Shown here: positions 42,154-52,289 of the stretch, piece after piece | Layout of the letters: each line of letters opens with the position of its first letter | Position numbering within the stretch: the stretch's first letter is position 1 | Notes under the pieces: model-generated | Told to the model about the DNA's origin: nothing | Seen by the model: only the letters and a program-made list of their open reading frames with translations | The model's database searches: none | Origin: Vibrio cortegadensis | GTDB lineage: Bacteria; Pseudomonadota; Gammaproteobacteria; Enterobacterales; Vibrionaceae | Length of the DNA stretch: 64,000 nucleotides | Reading direction: 5' to 3' | Assembly: GCF_024347395.1 (NCBI RefSeq) | Contig: NZ_AP025473.1 | Location: 868,001-932,000, forward strand | Position numbers and translations under genes: made by a program

Positions 42154-43551
42154 GTGGATAACATAGTGAATATTGAATTTTATAGATTAGGTTTACCTAA
42201 AACCTGCTGCTTAACGATCGTCGTTGCTGTATCTGCAATTCCGGCTATTTCTAATGCGGCAACACAAACGGTTTCGCCATCTAAAGTTGCATCAACTAAG
42301 CAACTCAATTGGCTGATTGAGACGGCATTGGCTAATGATCCCAGTCGGTCGCAATATGCAGCGCAGTCACAAGCCATTCGAGCATCAGGCATTGCCAGTG
42401 CTACCTTAATGGATCCAAAACTTAAAGTCGGATTTGGTGGTTTGCCTGTTGAATCGTTTAAGTTTGATGATGATCCAATGACCAATATCTCAGTTGGGTT
42501 GATGCAGCAGTTTGAACGCGGGTCGACTCTCGAACTCAAACAACGTAAAGCCAATCAGCAGGCTGACGGTGCCGCTTATCAAATCCAAGTACGTGAACGT
42601 GATGTGGCAAATAATGTCACGCAGCTGTGGTTAGAGCTTGGTTACCTCCAGCATGTTGAAGTTTTGGTTAAAGAGACTCGAAGTCTGATGGCAGAGATGG
42701 AGCAGTATGTCCAAACCAACTATTCTATTGGAAAAAGCGAAGCTCAAGACCTACTGAATACCCAGCTCCAGGTGAGCAAGCTTGATGAAAAACTTCACTC
42801 AAATCAGCAAATGCAAGCCAGAGTGATGGCCCAACTTTCAGAATGGTTAGGAGCGGATTGGCTGAGTGCAGAAACGTCAAAGCAAGCGAGCTTCCAGTTA
42901 AATTGGCAACGTTTGAGTTCAACCTTAAAGGCTCATCCTACTAATAATCAGTATTACGCTTTGCTTAATGGCCACCCAATGGCTCGAATGGCAGACGCAA
43001 ATATCTCGGCAATTCGTACTCAAGTTGAGGTTGCGGAACAGGCTTATCGTCCTCAATTTGGTGTGGAAGTGATGTATGCCTATCGCCAAGCTTACAACAT
43101 GATGGGCGATCCCGCTTCTGATTTACTTAGCGCCTATATCACGATGGACATCCCTTTGTTCACCGGTAATCGACAAGATAAGAACCTTTCCTCAGCTCAG
43201 TATCAAGTTGGGGCTGCCCAATATCAGAAGGATACTCTTCTCGCTCAGTTGAACGCACAAGTCAATGCACTCGTGACCGATAGAGTGAATTTAGAGGAGC
43301 GAATCAAGCGTTATCAAGACCGCCTATTGCCACAAGTCACCGATCGAATCGAAGCTGTTGAGCGAGGTTATCAAAATAATACAACTCAGTTTGGTGATGT
43401 GATTACAGCTTCGACTGATGAATTAGCCTTGAAGATCGAGCTGAGTCGCTTAGTTACCGATTTTAATCAAACCAGCAGCAAGCTTGCTTCTTTACTTGGT
43501 GCTTTCGAGTACCAAGTCAGCACGCCAAATACCCAATATCTAGAAGAATAA
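42154..43551 (+). CDS. CusC-like outer-membrane efflux factor (TolC family)
   Basis: A 465-residue outer-membrane channel subunit with a signal peptide ending near SNAATQ. The two OEP repeats of long helices are visible (LKQRKANQQADGAAYQIQVR, VEVAEQAYRPQFGVEVMYAY, YQVGAAQYQKDTLLAQLNAQ). It would form the trimeric exit duct of the RND copper pump encoded next to it. The gap to the adaptor gene is 13 bp. An earlier start inside the 42154 frame is possible because the signal core only begins around residue 17. Confidence 0.87.
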   Translation: MDNIVNIEFYRLGLPKTCCLTIVVAVSAIPAISNAATQTVSPSKVASTKQLNWLIETALANDPSRSQYAAQSQAIRASGIASATLMDPKLKVGFGGLPVESFKFDDDPMTNISVGLMQQFERGSTLELKQRKANQQADGAAYQIQVRERDVANNVTQLWLELGYLQHVEVLVKETRSLMAEMEQYVQTNYSIGKSEAQDLLNTQLQVSKLDEKLHSNQQMQARVMAQLSEWLGADWLSAETSKQASFQLNWQRLSSTLKAHPTNNQYYALLNGHPMARMADANISAIRTQVEVAEQAYRPQFGVEVMYAYRQAYNMMGDPASDLLSAYITMDIPLFTGNRQDKNLSSAQYQVGAAQYQKDTLLAQLNAQVNALVTDRVNLEERIKRYQDRLLPQVTDRIEAVERGYQNNTTQFGDVITASTDELALKIELSRLVTDFNQTSSKLASLLGAFEYQVSTPNTQYLEE

Positions 43552-43564
43552 AAAGGGAACGAAA

Positions 43565-45271
43565 ATGAAAACGATTAAAGTTGCAAGCATGGCGTTACTC
43601 ATTGGTGGCGTATTAGGTTACGGCGCAAGCCTCTTTCACTCAGGAATGAACGACAAAATGGCGAGTTCAGAAGACGTTACTGGTAGTGATGAACCGTTAT
43701 ATTGGGCAGCTCCGATGGATCCAAATTACAGACGAGATAAGCCTGGTAAGTCACCGATGGGGATGGACCTTATACCAGTATATGCAGAGGCCCTTAATGG
43801 TGAGAATGATAAACCAGGAACAGTGAGGATTGATCCTGCGGTTGAGAATAACCTCGGTGTTAAGACGGCAAGAGTCCAGCGTGAAGTATTAGCCCCTCGT
43901 ATCGAAACGGTGGGTTATATCGCTTTTGATGACAGTCAATTATGGCAAACCAATGTTCGTGTATCTGGTTGGGTAGAGAAGCTCTTTATTAATGCGGTAG
44001 GTGAGAGAGTAAAACAGGGTGAAGTGCTATTTACACTCTACTCGCCTGAATTGGTTAAAGCCCAAGAAGAGCTTATCAGTGCATACAAAACAAACCGAAA
44101 AGGCATGGTTAAAGGAGCGACAGAGCGCTTAATTACGTTAGGTGTGGACTGGAACCAAATTAAGTCGATAGTTCGTAAGGGGGAAGCTTCTCAAACCATT
44201 GAGGTAAAAGCACCTGCCGATGGTGTTATAGCAAGCTTGAACATTCGAGAAGGGGGTTATCTTTCTCCGGCACAAGCCGTCATTAGTGCTGGGCCATTGG
44301 ATGAAGTGTGGGTCAACGCGGAAGTTTTCGAGCGTCAATCCCATTGGATTAAGCAGGGCAGCCAAGCGTCAATGAACCTTGATGCATTACCTGGAGGTGA
44401 GTGGAGTGGGGAAGTGGATTATGTCTACCCGATCTTAGATCCAAGCACTCGTACTTTACGTGTACGTCTGCGCTTTAGTAATTCAGAAGGTAAGCTAAAA
44501 CCCAATATGTTTGCAAACGTGGTCCTAAAACCGGTTACTAGCGATGCAGTCTTAACGATTCCTCGTTCATCTGTTATTCGGTCTGGCGGCATGGCCCGAG
44601 TGGTGTTAGCGGAAGGGGATGGCAAGTATCGATCTGTACGAATCGAAGTGGGAAGAGAAGCGTCGGACAAAATAGAAGTCTTACAAGGCTTAGCTGCGGG
44701 GGACAGCATCGTTACCTCTGCACACTTCATGCTGGATTCAGAGTCTAGTCAGTCTGCGGAATTATCACGCATCAATGGTGTGAAAATTCCTGCTGAAACG
44801 GCTTGGGCAAAAGGGACAATCACCGATGTGATGGCGGGTCATCGCATGCTTACTATCAATCATCAACCTGTACCTGATTGGGACTGGCCCGGAATGGTGA
44901 TGAACTTTAACGTAGCAGATAGCGTAGCGTTTGATTCATTTGTTGCAGGGCAGCATTTGGAGTTTGAGATGCAAAAGGCCGCATCGGGTCAGTATGAAAT
45001 AGTCGATTACAAGATCAGTGAATCTTTAATGGCTTCTGAAGTTTGGATTAACGGTGACATTACCATGCTGATGGCTGATTTCGGCATGATAACCCTTAAT
45101 CATCAACCAGTACCAGAATGGGATTGGGACGCTGGAGAGATGAACTTCTCTGTTGGAGATGAGGTGAATTTAGTTGATTTTGAAGAAGGTCAAAGCGTTC
45201 GTTTTTTAGTTGAAAATCAAGGTTCAGAGTATCTATTGAAAGGACTAGAAATAAGCGAGGGTGAACAATGA
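43565..45271 (+). CDS. CusB-like periplasmic adaptor fused to two CusF-like domains
   Basis: A 568-residue membrane-fusion protein of the heavy-metal RND type. After a signal anchor comes a short heavy-metal-binding segment (YWAAPMDPNYRRDKPGKSPM, GMDLIPVY), then the CusB lipoyl, barrel and hairpin parts (VKQGEVLFTLYSPELVKAQE, KAPADGVIASLNIREGGY, RVRLRFSNSEGKLKPNMFAN). Residues about 400-480 and 490-565 are two CusF-like OB domains. The first keeps the Cu site pattern His-x-Trp-x-x-Met-x-Met (INHQPVPDWDWPGMVMNF); the second has LNHQPVPEWDWDAGEMNF, lacking one Met. E. coli has CusF as a separate protein. The stop overlaps the cusA start by 4 nt (ATGA). Confidence 0.9.
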   Translation: MKTIKVASMALLIGGVLGYGASLFHSGMNDKMASSEDVTGSDEPLYWAAPMDPNYRRDKPGKSPMGMDLIPVYAEALNGENDKPGTVRIDPAVENNLGVKTARVQREVLAPRIETVGYIAFDDSQLWQTNVRVSGWVEKLFINAVGERVKQGEVLFTLYSPELVKAQEELISAYKTNRKGMVKGATERLITLGVDWNQIKSIVRKGEASQTIEVKAPADGVIASLNIREGGYLSPAQAVISAGPLDEVWVNAEVFERQSHWIKQGSQASMNLDALPGGEWSGEVDYVYPILDPSTRTLRVRLRFSNSEGKLKPNMFANVVLKPVTSDAVLTIPRSSVIRSGGMARVVLAEGDGKYRSVRIEVGREASDKIEVLQGLAAGDSIVTSAHFMLDSESSQSAELSRINGVKIPAETAWAKGTITDVMAGHRMLTINHQPVPDWDWPGMVMNFNVADSVAFDSFVAGQHLEFEMQKAASGQYEIVDYKISESLMASEVWINGDITMLMADFGMITLNHQPVPEWDWDAGEMNFSVGDEVNLVDFEEGQSVRFLVENQGSEYLLKGLEISEGEQ

Positions 45272-48200
45272 TAAATGCCATCATTCGTTGGTCTATCAGT
45301 AACCGATTTCTGGTTCTGGTGGCAACAATCGCACTTATTTTGGGCGGGTTATACAGCGTAAAGAATACTCCTGTCGATGCGATCCCCGATCTTTCTGATG
45401 TTCAAGTGATCATAAAAACAAGCTATCCGGGGCAGGCTCCTCAGGTTGTTGAAGACCAAGTCACCTATCCGCTGACGACTGCGATGCTTGCTGTACCTGG
45501 TGCCGAGACGGTGCGTGGATACTCATTTTTTGGAGATTCTTACGTCTACATTATCTTCAACGATGATACTGATATGTATTGGGCAAGATCTCGTGTTCTT
45601 GAATATCTAAGCCAAGTGGCACCAAAGCTTCCGCCAAGTGCAAAACCAACCTTGGGTCCCGATGCGACAGGTGTCGGTTGGGTATACAGCTATGTGTTAC
45701 AAGACAAAACGGGACAGCATGACCTTGCGGAACTCCGTAGCTTGCAAGATTGGTTCTTAAAGTATGAGCTTCAAACGGTTGAAGGTGTGTCAGAGGTGGC
45801 AACGGTTGGTGGCATGGTTAAGCAGTACCAAGTGCAAATCGACCCGGCTAAATTACGCGCTTATGACCTGACTTTACAACAAGTCAATATGGCTATTCAA
45901 AATGGCAACCAAGAGAGTGGAGCTTCTGTTGTTGAGGTGGCTGAAGCGGAACACATGGTACGCACTACGGGTTATTTGTCTAGCATTGAAGATATTGAAG
46001 CGCTGCCGTTAAAAGTCACTCAACAAGGTACAGCTTTGTTACTGGGTGATATTGCTGATATCAACTTTGGACCGCAAATAAGACGTGGTATTTCAGAACT
46101 CAATGGCGAGGGAGAAGCTACTGGTGGTGTGATTGTTATGCGATTTGGTGAAAATGCCAGTGAAGTGATTACTAAGGTAAAGGCAAAGCTGTCCGAACTT
46201 CAACGAAGTTTACCTGAAGGCGTCGAAATTGTTCCGACTTACGACCGCTCCACATTAATTGATGCTGCCGTTGAGAACCTTTGGAAAAAGTTAGCAGAGG
46301 AATTCATGGTGGTTGCGATTGTATGTGCGTTGTTCTTATTCCACATCCGCTCATCATTGGTCATCGCTTTGAGTTTGCCTGTTGGTATCCTTTCGGCGTT
46401 CATCGTCATGCATTGGCAAGGTATCAATGCCAACATCATGTCTTTAGGCGGTATTGCAATTGCCATTGGTGCCATGGTAGATGGGGCTATTGTAATGATC
46501 GAGAATGTTCACAAGCATATCGAACGAACGCCACTGAACGATAAGAACCGTTGGCAAGTGATAGGTGATGCGGCTCAAGAGGTAGGGGCTCCACTATTTT
46601 TTTCTTTGCTGATCATTACGTTAAGCTTTGTACCCGTATTTGCTTTGGAAGGCCAAGAAGGAAAAATGTTCTCACCACTGGCATTTACTAAGACTTATGC
46701 AATGGCGGCTTCTGCGGGATTGGCGATTACCTTAGTTCCTGTATTGATGGGTTATTTCATTCGAGGAAACATATTGTCAGAGCATAAGAACCCAATCAAT
46801 AAAGGGCTGATAGCTCTGTATAAACCGCTACTTAGCCTTAGCCTTAAGTATCCAAAGAGCATGATCCTACTTGCGCTTGCGCTGATGGGCTCAGCTTATT
46901 ACCCAACCACCCAACTCGGCAGTGAGTTTATTCCACCGCTAGATGAGGGCGATCTTATGTACATGCCAACCACATACCCAGGTATATCGATTGGTAAAGC
47001 GAGAGAACTACTTCAGCAAACAAATAAGCTGATTATGACAGTACCAGAGGTGAAGACTGCATGGGGCAAGATAGGTCGCGCTGAAACCGCAACCGATCCA
47101 GCCCCACTGACCATGATTGAGACTGTTATTCAACTGAAACCAAAAGGCCAATGGCGAGACGGGGTGACTTCAGAGTCTTTACGTAAAGAGTTTGATGATT
47201 TAGTTCAGTTTCCAGGTTTAACCAATGCTTGGGTAATGCCAATTAAAACCCGGATCGACATGCTTGCGACTGGCATTAAAACGCCAATCGGTATCAAGAT
47301 TGCGGGACCTGATCTTAAAATCATTGAGCAGATTGGGTCTGAGCTAGAGCCCATATTGAATAGCATTACAGGCACTGCATCGGTTTATGCAGAGCGTGTT
47401 GCTGGTGGCCGTTATGTCACGATTGACATAAACCGCCGAGCTGCGGCTCGTTATGGGCTGAGCATTAAAGAGATCCAACAAGTTGTTTCGACCGCAGTCG
47501 GTGGTATGAACGTGGGTGAAACGATTGAAGGTCTTGAGCGATACCCAATTAATGTTCGCTACCCGCAAGAATATCGTGATTCGGTTGAAAAACTGCAAAA
47601 TTTACCCCTGATTACACCAAATGGTGCGCGTATAGCCTTGGCAGACGTAGCCGATATTCGCTATGAAGATGGCCCTCCGATGATAAAGACAGAGAATGCT
47701 CGCCCTAATGGTTGGGTGTTTGTGGATATTGATGGTCGAGACCTTGGTTCTTACGTAGAAGATGCGCGGAAAACGGTGGGTGATCAGCTTGATTTACCTG
47801 CGGGCTATTCAATTGCTTGGTCAGGTCAATACGAATACATGGAGCGAGCAAAGGAGCGCTTAGGTGTCGTTGTGCCAATCACCATCGCTATCATTATGCT
47901 ACTCCTTTACCTGAGTTTTAGACGAGTCGGTGAAGTGATGATCATCATGCTCACGTTGCCACTAGCGATGGTTGGAGGGTTGTGGCTAATGCACTACCTT
48001 GGCTACAACTTCTCTATTGCTGTTGGTGTGGGTTTCATTGCGCTTGCAGGTGTCGCGGTAGAAATTGGAGTCATTATGCTGGTGTACCTCAACCAAGCTT
48101 GGCATTACACCAAACTCGATGCAAAAGAAAAAGGTTTAACACTACAAGAGAGAGACCTAACTCATTCGATTCGAGAGGGGGCAGGACTTCGAGTGCGTCC

Positions 48201-48399
48201 GGTCATGATGACGGTACTCACCGTCATTATTGGCCTTATTCCAATTATGTATGGTGAAGGTACGGGCTCTGAGGTGATGCAGCGTATTGCGGCTCCTATG
48301 ATTGGCGGTATGGCATCAGCGTTACTGCTTACTTTACTGGTACTCCCAGCCATCTTTAAGCTTTGGAAGCAACGAGAACTGAGCAAGGTAAACGATTAA
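45268..48399 (+). CDS. CusA-like heavy-metal RND efflux pump
   Basis: A 1043-residue inner-membrane proton-driven pump (HME-RND). It has the typical start IIRWSISNRFLVLVATIALI, the porter region VDAIPDLSDVQVIIKTSYPG, GGIAIAIGAMVDGAIVMIEN in TM4 with proton-relay Asp, PLDEGDLMYMPTTYPGIS, DMLATGIKTPIGIKIAGPDL and the second half with MLTLPLAMVGGLWLMHYLGY. The Met-rich periplasmic cleft fits Cu(I)/Ag(I). It is translationally coupled to the adaptor gene and completes the CusCBA set. Confidence 0.93.
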   Translation: MINAIIRWSISNRFLVLVATIALILGGLYSVKNTPVDAIPDLSDVQVIIKTSYPGQAPQVVEDQVTYPLTTAMLAVPGAETVRGYSFFGDSYVYIIFNDDTDMYWARSRVLEYLSQVAPKLPPSAKPTLGPDATGVGWVYSYVLQDKTGQHDLAELRSLQDWFLKYELQTVEGVSEVATVGGMVKQYQVQIDPAKLRAYDLTLQQVNMAIQNGNQESGASVVEVAEAEHMVRTTGYLSSIEDIEALPLKVTQQGTALLLGDIADINFGPQIRRGISELNGEGEATGGVIVMRFGENASEVITKVKAKLSELQRSLPEGVEIVPTYDRSTLIDAAVENLWKKLAEEFMVVAIVCALFLFHIRSSLVIALSLPVGILSAFIVMHWQGINANIMSLGGIAIAIGAMVDGAIVMIENVHKHIERTPLNDKNRWQVIGDAAQEVGAPLFFSLLIITLSFVPVFALEGQEGKMFSPLAFTKTYAMAASAGLAITLVPVLMGYFIRGNILSEHKNPINKGLIALYKPLLSLSLKYPKSMILLALALMGSAYYPTTQLGSEFIPPLDEGDLMYMPTTYPGISIGKARELLQQTNKLIMTVPEVKTAWGKIGRAETATDPAPLTMIETVIQLKPKGQWRDGVTSESLRKEFDDLVQFPGLTNAWVMPIKTRIDMLATGIKTPIGIKIAGPDLKIIEQIGSELEPILNSITGTASVYAERVAGGRYVTIDINRRAAARYGLSIKEIQQVVSTAVGGMNVGETIEGLERYPINVRYPQEYRDSVEKLQNLPLITPNGARIALADVADIRYEDGPPMIKTENARPNGWVFVDIDGRDLGSYVEDARKTVGDQLDLPAGYSIAWSGQYEYMERAKERLGVVVPITIAIIMLLLYLSFRRVGEVMIIMLTLPLAMVGGLWLMHYLGYNFSIAVGVGFIALAGVAVEIGVIMLVYLNQAWHYTKLDAKEKGLTLQERDLTHSIREGAGLRVRPVMMTVLTVIIGLIPIMYGEGTGSEVMQRIAAPMIGGMASALLLTLLVLPAIFKLWKQRELSKVND

Positions 48400-48483
48400 A
48401 GCTAAGTGGGTAGAAGCCATTGGTTTCTGCCCCTCTCTACATAGAAAATCAAAAAGATTAGATGACTTATTAAGGAAAATCGC

Positions 48484-49041
48484 ATGAAAAAGACTCTACT
48501 AGCAGCACTGCTTACGATCACAACAACATACGCATTGGCTGATACTGACCACTCTACAATGGATCACGGAGCCATGAACCACGAAGAAATGAACAGTACC
48601 AAAGTGAACAGTACCGAGATGAACCACAGCAAGATGGACCATTCGATGATGAATATGGAAGGTATGTCAGAAGTGGGTATGCCAGCAAAAGGAGCAAAAC
48701 CAGACAAAGTTGTTCATGTTCTACTCAACGATGATATGACGATTAAGTTTAAGAAAGAGGTGAAGATACAACCAAATGATGTGGTTCAGTTTGTTGTGAT
48801 GAACCTTGGTAAGCAAGATCATGAATTTTCGATTGGTTCAGCGAAAGAGCAGTTAGCACATCGTAAGATGATGAAGTCTATGCCGCATCATAACCATGAT
48901 TCGGGCAGTACCGTTACAGTCAAACCTGGCAAAGCAAAACAGTTACTCTGGCACTTTCATGGGGATAGCAATGTTGAATTTGCATGTAATATTCCTGAAC
49001 ATGCAGAGCAAGGGATGGTGAAAAAGATAACGCTACTTTAA
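48484..49041 (+). CDS. Periplasmic cupredoxin with His/Met-rich leader
   Basis: A 185-residue exported blue-copper-type protein. After the signal peptide (LLAALLTITTTYALA) comes a 50-residue Met/His-rich stretch (HSTMDHGAMNHEEMNS, MNHSKMDHSMMNMEGM) that can hold several Cu(I), then a cupredoxin domain. Type-1 ligands are visible: His in KQDHEFSIG and the Cys-His-Met set in FACNIPEHAEQGMVKKI. Similar proteins (CopI-like) protect the periplasm in Vibrio and related bacteria. It is the last gene of the copper operon, followed by two terminators. Confidence 0.88.
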   Translation: MKKTLLAALLTITTTYALADTDHSTMDHGAMNHEEMNSTKVNSTEMNHSKMDHSMMNMEGMSEVGMPAKGAKPDKVVHVLLNDDMTIKFKKEVKIQPNDVVQFVVMNLGKQDHEFSIGSAKEQLAHRKMMKSMPHHNHDSGSTVTVKPGKAKQLLWHFHGDSNVEFACNIPEHAEQGMVKKITLL

Positions 49042-49046
49042 TATCG

Positions 49047-49117
49047 AAGGCAGCACGTTCTGCCTTTTATTCTTAACAAATGAGTGAGCATTTGGTATTC
49101 ATGCTCACTCATTTTTT
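49047..49117 (+). terminator. Two tandem terminators at the end of the copper operon
   Basis: First: AAGGCAG/CTGCCTT stem (49047-49066) followed by a short T-rich stretch. Second: a longer 13-bp stem AATGAGTGAGCAT/ATGCTCACTCATT (49079-49113) followed by T6. Confidence 0.85.
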
Positions 49118-49396
49118 CTGCGCACCAGAACACTATCAATTCGCCTTGAGATCAATATCAGTCGTAAAGTCACATATTTAACATCTATAAATTCTCTGTT
49201 TCTTGCTCGAAATTCTGATAACTCGTTATGTTGCACCAGAGGTATAGCTTTTATCTATATCTTGTTTAAGTTTGGCTATTTTTCAGCGGTGAACACTTTT
49301 ATTACTATGGGATAAAGCTTCAAGGACTCTATTACAACATTCCTCTTAAGTGAATGTGTTTTAGAAGTGAAGGAAAATCAATCTCTAGGTGATGTT
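49118..49396. other. Gene-free region before the GH31 gene
   Basis: About 280 bp with no open frame of note. It must contain the GH31 promoter. I see no clear operator. Confidence 0.35.
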
Positions 49397-52057
49397 GTGC
49401 TTATCAAAAAACTACCCGTTAATATCCTAACCGCATGTATTCTTAGTGGCTTAAGCGGCCATGCATTGGCGTCTGCGCCTCAATCCTTTCATTTCTCTGG
49501 TCAAGATACCTACAAGGTGACGGCTGTTGATGTTTTTCGTCTTAGAAAAGACTTCCCAGAAGAGAATGTGACTAAGGCACTGAGGCCTATTTTTGGTGAA
49601 GTGTTTTATACAGAAGATACGTTCAAATCCGCGCTCTCTACGCAGTTAGATAGCGCGACTGTCGAGAAAATATACTCGAACATCAAAGCGAGAGCGACGC
49701 AAAAGAGTAAGCAGTTGTCTATTTTTGTTCATTCAGATAATGCTCTACAAATCACCTACCAAGACGCTGATGAAAAGGCATCGTTTAAACACTCAGATCT
49801 GATTGATCTATCGAAATTTAAAGCACCATCAAAGGTTAAGAAAACGAAACACGGCTTTAATACGCCAGCCTTGGATGTGTCTGTTGATGAGCAAACCTTA
49901 TGTATTTCGGTTGAAAATCAGAAAGATAACCAATTAAGTGAAATTTGCCCGGATACAAACACCGCCTTTACCGTTTCAGCGGATGAGCAGTATCGACTTA
50001 ATGGTTTAGGGCAAGAGTTTCAGAACCCAGGTGTTATTGACTCTAGTTGGAATGGCAAAGTGAGACACTCCAATAACCGTATGGAAGGGTTTAATGGCGG
50101 TGGAACAGGCAATACCATGTTCCCAATTTTATATGCATCATCACCAAATCAAACGGATTTTGCCGTCTATTTAGACAATATGTACTCAACACAGTGGGAT
50201 TTCAGCCAGTCCCCGTGGAAAATTAAGTCTGCGCAAGGCGATGTGAACTTATTCTATTTCGCAGCCGAGAATCTCCCTGAATTGCGCCAGTCATATATGT
50301 CGATGGTTGGTAACCCACTTGTTCCACCAAGAAAGATGTTTGGTATGTGGTTATCGGAGTACGGCTTTGATAATTGGAAAGAGATGGACAGCAAGCTTGA
50401 AACGTTAGCGTCAAATGAATTTCCGATCGATGGCGTCGTGATGGATTTGCAGTGGTTTGGGAATGTTCAGCCTTACGATCCAATGAGCCATATGGGCACT
50501 TTGACTTGGGATGAAGATAATTTTCCAAAACCGAAACAGAAAATTGCTCAGTTAAAAGACGACGGCATTGGCATGATGTTGATTGAAGAGTCATACGTGA
50601 GCCGTGATCTCGAAGAGCATAGCATAATGGAAGAGTCTGGATTCTTAGCCAGAGACCCTAAAACAGGTAAAGCGATCAATACCAACTCAGACGGCGGTGG
50701 CTACTGGTGGGGTAAAGGCGGAATGATTGACTGGACTAATAAAGAGGCGGGTATTAAGTGGCATGATTGGAAACGCCAACCGCTGATTGATATGGGCGTA
50801 ATTGGTCATTGGACGGATCTTGGCGAGCCCGAAATGTACAATAGCAATGGTATTTATGCTGGCGACCAAGGACACAATGAAATACACAACATTTTCAATT
50901 ACAAATGGTTAGAAAGTATATACCAAGGCTATCAGCGTAATGATGTCAGCCAGCGTCCGTTCATTATGTCACGTTCAGGTGCGCCAGGTATTCAACGTTT
51001 TGGTGCTTCAATGTGGTCGGGTGATATTGGTTCTAATCTTACCAGCTTGTCGGTTCAGCTGGGTATGCAGACCAATATGATGTTATCGGGTATGGATTAT
51101 TATGGTTCAGATATCGGTGGTTTCCATCGCGCGGGTTTAGGTGTGCCGAGTAAGGATAAAGACGCAGCGCTCGCTGAAACCTACACACAGTGGTTCGCAT
51201 ACAGTTCATTGTTTGACGTGCCTGTTCGTCCGCACACTGAGAACTTATGTAATTGTAAAGAAACAGCACCGGACAGAGTCGGTGATCTAGAGAGTAATAA
51301 GTCGAACCTAGAATTGAGGTATCAGCTAATTCCTTATATTTACTCAAATGCTCATACGGCACATTTAACCAACGCTCCTGTGTTCCCAAGTCTTGGTTTT
51401 GAGTTCGGAAACGATCCAAAAGCAGTAACGCTAAGCAATCACAAAATGATGGGTGAATCATTACTCAGTGTTGCTGTAGCAAAATTAGGCCAAAAAAATG
51501 TGGATGTGTATTTACCGAAAGGGAAGTGGTTTGATTTTAGAACAGGCGAATCATATAACAGTGATACTGGCATCGAGTTGAAAGAACAACCGCTCTATTC
51601 TGAGCTGAAAGGTGAAGCACTGTTCCAACTACCACTTTACGCGAAAGAGGGGGCCATTGTGCCATTCAACCCTGCTGCTAGCGGTAAGTTAACCAGTGAC
51701 GTTCCTGAAACTATAGCGCTGAAAGTATTTGGTTTACCTCAACACAGTGAATTTACACTCTATGAAGATGATGGCGTCACTAACGAGTATTTGGATGGTG
51801 ATTTAAGACGTACATTAATCAAACTAGATACGAAAAAATCTGAGGCAAAACTGACGCTCACGACGAGTGGGACTTATGAAGGCGCTCCTCAATTAAGACC
51901 AATATTGGTTGAGTGGCAACTTGATGGGCTCTCAGCAACAAAAGTCGAATTGAACGGTGAAAAAATCACATCATGGAAAATGCAAGGGAATATACTTGAA
52001 CTGGCTATTGATGCTCAAAATGTATCGCATCAACAAACCATAATCGTGAGCTATTAG
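49397..52057 (+). CDS. Secreted glycoside hydrolase family 31 (alpha-glucosidase-like)
   Basis: An 886-residue exported enzyme. The N-terminal signal peptide is LIKKLPVNILTACILSGLSG-HALA. The catalytic (beta/alpha)8 barrel holds FGMWLSEYGFDNW, DGVVMDLQWFGN, the nucleophile region HWTDLGEPEMYN (Asp474 from this start), the acid/base region SRSGAPGIQRFGASMWSGD, and YYGSDIGGFHR. A C-terminal beta domain with TLYEDDGVTNEYLDGD follows. GH31 members hydrolyse alpha-glucosides or related sugars by retention; the exact substrate is open. Start: GTG at 49397 with AGGTG upstream fits the signal peptide; a GTG at 49367 would add ten polar residues. No sugar transporter or regulator is adjacent. Confidence 0.88.
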   Translation: MLIKKLPVNILTACILSGLSGHALASAPQSFHFSGQDTYKVTAVDVFRLRKDFPEENVTKALRPIFGEVFYTEDTFKSALSTQLDSATVEKIYSNIKARATQKSKQLSIFVHSDNALQITYQDADEKASFKHSDLIDLSKFKAPSKVKKTKHGFNTPALDVSVDEQTLCISVENQKDNQLSEICPDTNTAFTVSADEQYRLNGLGQEFQNPGVIDSSWNGKVRHSNNRMEGFNGGGTGNTMFPILYASSPNQTDFAVYLDNMYSTQWDFSQSPWKIKSAQGDVNLFYFAAENLPELRQSYMSMVGNPLVPPRKMFGMWLSEYGFDNWKEMDSKLETLASNEFPIDGVVMDLQWFGNVQPYDPMSHMGTLTWDEDNFPKPKQKIAQLKDDGIGMMLIEESYVSRDLEEHSIMEESGFLARDPKTGKAINTNSDGGGYWWGKGGMIDWTNKEAGIKWHDWKRQPLIDMGVIGHWTDLGEPEMYNSNGIYAGDQGHNEIHNIFNYKWLESIYQGYQRNDVSQRPFIMSRSGAPGIQRFGASMWSGDIGSNLTSLSVQLGMQTNMMLSGMDYYGSDIGGFHRAGLGVPSKDKDAALAETYTQWFAYSSLFDVPVRPHTENLCNCKETAPDRVGDLESNKSNLELRYQLIPYIYSNAHTAHLTNAPVFPSLGFEFGNDPKAVTLSNHKMMGESLLSVAVAKLGQKNVDVYLPKGKWFDFRTGESYNSDTGIELKEQPLYSELKGEALFQLPLYAKEGAIVPFNPAASGKLTSDVPETIALKVFGLPQHSEFTLYEDDGVTNEYLDGDLRRTLIKLDTKKSEAKLTLTTSGTYEGAPQLRPILVEWQLDGLSATKVELNGEKITSWKMQGNILELAIDAQNVSHQQTIIVSY

Positions 52058-52088
52058 CTCATCGCTTAACTGATAATTACTTTCTCTT

Positions 52089-52118
52089 AAAGAGGCATCA
52101 TTTTGGTGCCTCTTTTTT
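52089..52118 (+). terminator. GH31 terminator
   Basis: Stem AGAGGCATCA/TGGTGCCTCT (one G-T pair) and a short loop, then T7. Confidence 0.88.
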
Positions 52119-52234
52119 TGTAAGTAACGTATTGAACTTATTGATACTTCGGTTTTCTAAATATGCGATATTTATGGTTGCAGCCGCAATTTATAAATAC
52201 ATATGACCTGAAATTCTATAACATTGTAATCATG

Positions 52235-52253
52235 TGTCAGGCGAACTCTGACA
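52235..52253. promoter_or_regulatory. TGTCAG/CTGACA inverted repeat upstream of the response regulator
   Basis: TGTCAG-7 nt-CTGACA, 37 bp before the regulator start codon. The right half reads TCTGACA, the same heptamer found in the phased array before the lipoprotein gene. Candidate autoregulatory site. Confidence 0.5.
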
Positions 52254-52289
52254 ATTCATAATCGCTAGTTGAAGTACAGAGAATCAATT

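Noticed and set aside
50223..51461. Minus-strand frames of 66-140 residues within the GH31 gene
   Set aside because: No family similarity, low-complexity composition and no Shine-Dalgarno; the plus-strand enzyme explains the sequence.
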